Source of the DNA: Microcyclospora pomicola
Lineage: Eukaryota; Ascomycota; Dothideomycetes; Capnodiales
DNA length: 64,000 nt
Reading direction: 5' to 3'
Assembly: GCA_002786065.1 (NCBI GenBank)
Contig: NHNY01000001.1
Location: 248,001-312,000, forward strand
Shown here one piece after another: positions 59,509 through 64,000 of this stretch (positions are counted from its first letter, which is position 1; each line of letters starts with the position of its first letter). A program made the position numbers and the translations under genes. Below the pieces are notes generated by a model. The model searched no databases and was not told the origin of the DNA. It worked only from the letters and a program-made list of their open reading frames with translations.

Positions 59509-60973
59509 TCAAACAAGCAGGATGTCATAACCATCCTTGCTAATCCTGACCTCGTCTTGATCGGAGCTGTACTTCCTCCGGAACACCTCGAAGACGATCA
59601 GTCCAGCGGAAGTGCTCGGGACCTGTCGAAGCGTGCCCATGAAGAAGCCCCTATACAGCCAGCGCCGCAGTCCGCCCTCTCGACGAGCGATCGCGGAGCA
59701 TTGTTTGAACGTCTTACGGTATGCGGTTGCGTATACGCCCAGGGCGTGCCCGCGATGGGGTGTTCCACTCGCCACTCGTGAATGAGCATCGATCCACTCC
59801 AAGCGGCCGTAGTGGATCTCCTGAATACGGGAGACGGGATAGAGGACAGTAGCTTGCGCGATTGAGGCTGCCACGCCTGCGAGGAGGATGAACGTCGGCT
59901 CGATCATGTAGTGAGGCTTAATCACCGACGGACTCGAGCCACCGGCATCCCCTGCTCGTTGCTTTCTCTGCTTTTGAGCTGCAATGTGTTCTTTCTGAGT
60001 TCCGGTGAGCTTGCCATAATGCCCGTAGTAGTTTGACACAAAGGCATAGAATGATTGGCCTTTGATGTATTCAAAGGTGGCGAAGAATGCGGCAGCGCCG
60101 AACGAGTCGCGGATCAGCGATAATGCCCATCCAGCGAAAACACCTCGCACGCCGATGTCTTGTGACTTGCGCCAGGCATATTGCCACATATTGTGATATT
60201 TGCCATCCACGAACTCGGATGAATGGAAACGGATCTGTAAGGCGTCTAGAGGTGCTGCAATCAGGCTCTGCACGGAACCCGCCAAGAAGCCAGCAGCCAA
60301 GGTGGCGGTCGGAGGTGGTAGCGGATCAACACGCTTCGTAGCATGAGAAGAAGGAGGATGAAGTTGACCAAGGAAACCAAGATATGAGGTATACAAGATC
60401 GCGCCAACAAGGGTATTGGCCATCAGTGGCGGCAGAAACTGGTTTGGGAGGAATGACCACCCGTGGTGATGCTTGATGGGGTCAGCCAGTCTGTACAGTA
60501 ATTGATGAACGATCTTTCCTCGAGCATACCACGGCACTAGCGAGCAAGGCTGGGCTCGTCATTCTCCAACTCCACCGCTCCCCGGCTTTGACACTGGGAT
60601 TGATCGCTCGAGCATATCCCTAGCATGAGCTCAGATGTCAGGGGCTGTGGACAGAAGGCACCCATGTAGTTCATACCATGTAGCTGTGTTCGAGTCAGCC
60701 AGTGATTCCACATCACGATACGATGTGTTTCACTCACTCTACCCTTGGCCTGAAGAAAGCCTTGATGGGGGCGCGAAAGTAGAAAGCCATCAATGCGCGT
60801 ATCGACGCCGCTGTCGCTCCTGTATTGCGACATTCGAATCAGTACAATAAAGCTAGTTGCACTTCATTGTGGCACTCCCACTTACCGGTAGAGGCATTCT
60901 CCTTGCGCTTCTTCTTGAGTGGTTTGCCGTTATCATCGAGAAGCACTGGATTTGGGCCGCTGATGATACTCAT
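59509..60973 (-). CDS. Mitochondrial carrier family protein with a 7-base micro-exon
   Basis: Inner-membrane solute carrier; the substrate is unknown. Five exons on the minus strand (60973-60886, 60819-60738, 60683-60677, 60619-60530, 60471-59509) join to 409 residues. The N-terminus MSIISGPNPVLLDDNGKPLK is polar. Splicing rebuilds AFFRPRVDYMGYARAINPSV and SPALLASAVHHHGWSFLPNQ. Carrier repeats follow: FLAGSVQSLIAAPLDALQIR with the PxD signature, GVFAGWALSLIRDSFGAAAF, VAASIAQATVLYPVSRIQ, and GGLRRWLYRGFFMGTLRQVP. The third exon is only CTACATG; its donor and acceptor are both good, and without it the frame fails. Divergent from SPT16 across 334 bases. Confidence 0.85.
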
Positions 60974-61307
60974 GATGTAGACAACTTTCCTTCGGAGAGT
61001 GAAACATCGTCTCGACTTCACCAAGTCACATTCAACATTCTTCCAGTTGATACTATGTGCAGGCACACAAGTCCATGTGTCTCGAGGTTGACTGTGAAGT
61101 GAAGCTGGTGGTCTTGATTAGCGCACGTGATCATTTATCCTTTAGTGATTCACGCGAGGCTACACGTCAACGCCGCGTCTGGCATCGCATCTCTAATACT
61201 TCAGTTCCCCAACGCCACACCTCCAAAACACCACACTTCCTCCATCCATCGTCTTCGCCGAAAAGTTACCTCACTCATTTGTGGTATCCTCGAGGCGAAT
61301 TCACACG
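60974..61307. other. Divergent promoter region of the carrier and SPT16 genes
   Basis: 334 bases between two starts. No other feature. Confidence 0.55.
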
Positions 61308-64000
61308 ATGGCGGACGAAGTGACGATCGACAAGGAAACCTTCCACACACGCCTGTCGGCCTTGATCTCAGCATGGAAGGGCGACAAACGTGGAGGCAAC
61401 AGCCTTTTCGGCGATGTGGGCAGTATCGCCATCGTCATGGGCAAAACCGATGAGAGCGCAGCATTTCACAAAGCAAACGCGACACAATTCTGGCTACTTG
61501 GCTATGAATTTCCGGCAACTCTGATGCTGATCACGACTGAAGCTATGTACATTGTCACCACGAAGAAGAAGGCACTGTATTTGGAGGCACTTCAGAACGG
61601 TCGGACGCCTGTGGAGATCATGATCAGAGGAAAAGATGCGGCGGAGAATGCCAAGCAGTTAGAGCGTTGTCTCGATATAATCAAGAACGCCGGCAAGAAG
61701 GTTGGTGTAATCTCGAAAGAGGTGTCTGGCGGACCGTTCGTTACTGAGTGGAAGGCTGCCTTTGGCGACATCTCCAAAGATGTAGCGGAGGTCGATATCA
61801 CCACTGCGCTTTCTAGCGTCATGGCAGTGAAGGACGAGAATGAGCTGCGCGCGGTCAGGAATGCATCGGTGGCATCTTCGCATACTATGGCCAACTACTT
61901 CATCGATACCATGTCGGACATATTGGACGAGGAAAAGAAGGTCACACACAAAGCACTAGCGGACAAAATCATGGCGAAGATCGACGACGACAAGTTCTTC
62001 AGATGGAAGAAAGCGCCACAGGGATTCGATGCCAATCAGCTTGATTGGAGTGTAATGCCCACAGTCATGAGCGGTGGTGACTTTGATCTGAAACTCACCA
62101 CCGAGCCCAACAACAACAATCTGCACGCTGGAGTGATTATCGCCGCACTTGGCCTTCGCTACCAGACATATGCTTCCGTGGTTGCTCGTACTTACCTAGT
62201 CGACCCGAACAAGACGCAAGAGAGTGTCTACAAGCTGCTCTTGAGTGTGCACGACGCAGTGATGAAAGAGCTGAGAGATGGCGTCTCGGCGAAAGACGTG
62301 TACAACAAAGCCCTGTCGCTCATCCGAGCCAAGAAACCAGAGTTGGAGAAGCACTTTGTCAAGTCGGTGGGTGCAGCTATCGGTATCGAGGCCAAGGATG
62401 GTACCATGGTCTTGAATGCGAAGAATATGCGCATCCTGAAGGATGGCATGACCTTCGCGGTCACGACTGGATTCTCAGACCTGCAGAACCCGAGCCCTAC
62501 AGACAAGAAGAAGGACGCGACATATTCGGTCATGCTGTCAGATACTGTTCGCATCACAGCCAGCGAGGCATTTGTCTTCACTAAAGATGCGCCGAGCGAT
62601 GTCGAAGCTACCTCATTCTTTTTCAATGACGATGCCGAGGAAGAGAAGAAAGAGAAGCCGAAGCCGAAGAGGGATCCCAAAGTAGGAGCCGTTGCATCGT
62701 CCAATATCACCAAGACGAGACTCAGAGGCCAAGGAGGAACAACAGCGAACGAAGAGAAAGAGGCCGCGCGAAGGACACATCAGAAAGAGCTGCACGAGAA
62801 GAAGCAAAAGGACGGAGAGTCCAAATACGGCGAAGGACACGGAAACCTGAATGGTGTCGAGGAGAAGAGGTTCAAACGATTTGAATCATACAAGCGAGAC
62901 ACACAATTCCCCACCCGCGTCAAGGACTTGACCGTCATGGTTGATCAGAAGAACAACTCTGTCATTATGCCTATTATGGGTCGGCCAGTTCCCTTCCACA
63001 TCCACACACTCAAGAATGCCACTACGAGCACCGAAGGCGGCTTCTGCTACTTGCGCATCAACTTCCTGTCACCTGGACAAGGCGTGGGCCGGAAAGACGA
63101 CCAGCCATTCGAAGATCCAACAGCACAATTCATCCGGTCGTTGACCTTCCGAAGCAAAGATCAGAACCGAATGGAGGATGTCAAGGACCAGATCACAGAG
63201 ATGAAAAAAGCAGCCGTGCGCAAGGAGCAAGAGAAGAAAGATATGGAAGACGTGGTGGAGCAGGACAAGCTTGTCGAGATCCGCAACCGTCGACCGATCC
63301 GGATGGACAACGTATATATGCGTCCAGCGATGGAAAGCAAGCGTGTTGGTGGTGCGATCGAGATCCATCAAAACGGTCTACGATATCTCCATCTGGGCAA
63401 CCAGAAAATCGACATTCTATTCAGCAACGTCAAGCACCTCTTCTTCCAGCCTTGCATAGGCGAGCTGATTGTCATCATTCACGTCCACCTTCATAACCCG
63501 ATCATCATTGGCAAGAAGAAGACCAAAGATGTGCAGTTCTACCGAGAAGCCACCGAAATGCAGTTCGATGAGACGGGAAACCGAAAACGAAAGCACCGGT
63601 ATGGCGACGAAGAAGAGTTCGAGGCTGAGCAGGAAGAGAAGAGACGTCGTGCTCAACTCGACAAGGAGTTCAAGCTGTTCACCGAGAAGATCGCTGATGC
63701 TGGAAAATCCGAGGGTTGCTCCGTCGATATGCCGTTTCGCGATCTCGGGTTCAATGGTGTACCCAGCCGCAGCTCGGTCACCATTCAACCGACCACCGAC
63801 TGTCTGGTCCAGCTCACGGAACCTCCATTCATGGTCATCACCCTCAACGACATCGAAGTCGTCCATCTCGAGCGCGTGCAATTCGGCCTGAAGAACTTCG
63901 ACATGGTTATCGTGTACAAAGACTTCACCCGCGCGCCCTCGCACATCAACACGATCCCTGTCGAAGCGCTCGACAATGTCAAGGACTGGCTCGATAGCGT
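61308..64000 (+). CDS. SPT16: FACT complex subunit SPT16 (partial, runs off the window)
   Basis: Histone chaperone subunit of FACT, which loosens and rebuilds nucleosomes during transcription and replication in the nucleus. The ATG at 61308 opens a frame that continues without a break to the last base, about 897 codons; a full fungal Spt16 is about 1020-1040 residues, so the acidic tail is missing. The N-terminal domain is a non-catalytic aminopeptidase fold (ESAAFHKANATQFWLLGYEF, VDITTALSSVMAVKDENELR, KSVGAAIGIEAKDGTMVLNA). The dimerisation region follows a charged linker (DDAEEEKKEKPKPKRDPK; KRFKRFESYKRDTQFPTRVK), then the middle domain with tandem PH folds (IMGRPVPFHIHTLKNAT; KIDILFSNVKHLFFQPCIGE). 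No intron is seen. Confidence 0.96.
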   Translation, partial: MADEVTIDKETFHTRLSALISAWKGDKRGGNSLFGDVGSIAIVMGKTDESAAFHKANATQFWLLGYEFPATLMLITTEAMYIVTTKKKALYLEALQNGRTPVEIMIRGKDAAENAKQLERCLDIIKNAGKKVGVISKEVSGGPFVTEWKAAFGDISKDVAEVDITTALSSVMAVKDENELRAVRNASVASSHTMANYFIDTMSDILDEEKKVTHKALADKIMAKIDDDKFFRWKKAPQGFDANQLDWSVMPTVMSGGDFDLKLTTEPNNNNLHAGVIIAALGLRYQTYASVVARTYLVDPNKTQESVYKLLLSVHDAVMKELRDGVSAKDVYNKALSLIRAKKPELEKHFVKSVGAAIGIEAKDGTMVLNAKNMRILKDGMTFAVTTGFSDLQNPSPTDKKKDATYSVMLSDTVRITASEAFVFTKDAPSDVEATSFFFNDDAEEEKKEKPKPKRDPKVGAVASSNITKTRLRGQGGTTANEEKEAARRTHQKELHEKKQKDGESKYGEGHGNLNGVEEKRFKRFESYKRDTQFPTRVKDLTVMVDQKNNSVIMPIMGRPVPFHIHTLKNATTSTEGGFCYLRINFLSPGQGVGRKDDQPFEDPTAQFIRSLTFRSKDQNRMEDVKDQITEMKKAAVRKEQEKKDMEDVVEQDKLVEIRNRRPIRMDNVYMRPAMESKRVGGAIEIHQNGLRYLHLGNQKIDILFSNVKHLFFQPCIGELIVIIHVHLHNPIIIGKKKTKDVQFYREATEMQFDETGNRKRKHRYGDEEEFEAEQEEKRRRAQLDKEFKLFTEKIADAGKSEGCSVDMPFRDLGFNGVPSRSSVTIQPTTDCLVQLTEPPFMVITLNDIEVVHLERVQFGLKNFDMVIVYKDFTRAPSHINTIPVEALDNVKDWLDS

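Noticed and set aside
60537-60833. 98-codon frame as a separate small gene
   Set aside because: It spans the second, micro and fourth exons and introns of the mitochondrial carrier gene, which explain the sequence better.

Overview
The window is nuclear DNA from a filamentous ascomycete. Most genes are split by short introns of about 50-60 bases with GT..AG ends and CTAAC-like branch points. Twenty-six genes are well supported and one more coding-like segment is doubtful. The gene content (HET-domain protein, sedolisin, alpha-box mating protein, fungal ATP sulfurylase with an APS-kinase-like tail) points to Pezizomycotina. The APN2-APC5 pair on the same segment as an alpha-box gene with a second mating-type-type gene next to it suggests Dothideomycetes, most likely Mycosphaerellales. 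No transposon, virus-derived element, CRISPR array or convincing tRNA/rRNA gene was found. All exon joins were read by eye and checked only for frame and protein continuity.

Layout. 0-9 kb: ribosomal protein S9, a CAP59-type glycosyltransferase, a HET-domain protein and a Ubp3-like deubiquitinase. 9.7-14.7 kb: the divergent pair APN2 (DNA lyase 2) and APC5 (anaphase-promoting complex). 15-20 kb: a cytochrome P450 and a Git3/cAMP-receptor-like seven-helix receptor. 20.5-32 kb: a secretory and nutrition stretch with an orphan secreted glycoprotein, an oligopeptide transporter divergent from a secreted tripeptidyl-peptidase, and a small secreted NTF2-like protein. 33-38 kb: M20 amidohydrolase, ketopantoate reductase, COQ4 and PDCD5. 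39-43.2 kb: PAPS reductase and ATP sulfurylase in tandem. 43.7-49.8 kb: an unknown coiled-coil protein, a UBX protein and ADE1. 51.8-55.1 kb: a MAT1-1 mating-type locus with MAT1-1-1 and a seven-exon gene that fits MAT1-1-10. 55.6-64 kb: an SMP-domain lipid-transfer protein, a mitochondrial carrier and SPT16, which runs off the window.

The main point of interest is the mating-type locus and its relation to APN2/APC5. In many ascomycetes these genes flank MAT directly. Here they are on the same segment but about 37 kb and fifteen genes away. Other points are the linked sulfate-assimilation pair, the secreted peptidase next to a peptide transporter, and a 7-base micro-exon in the mitochondrial carrier.
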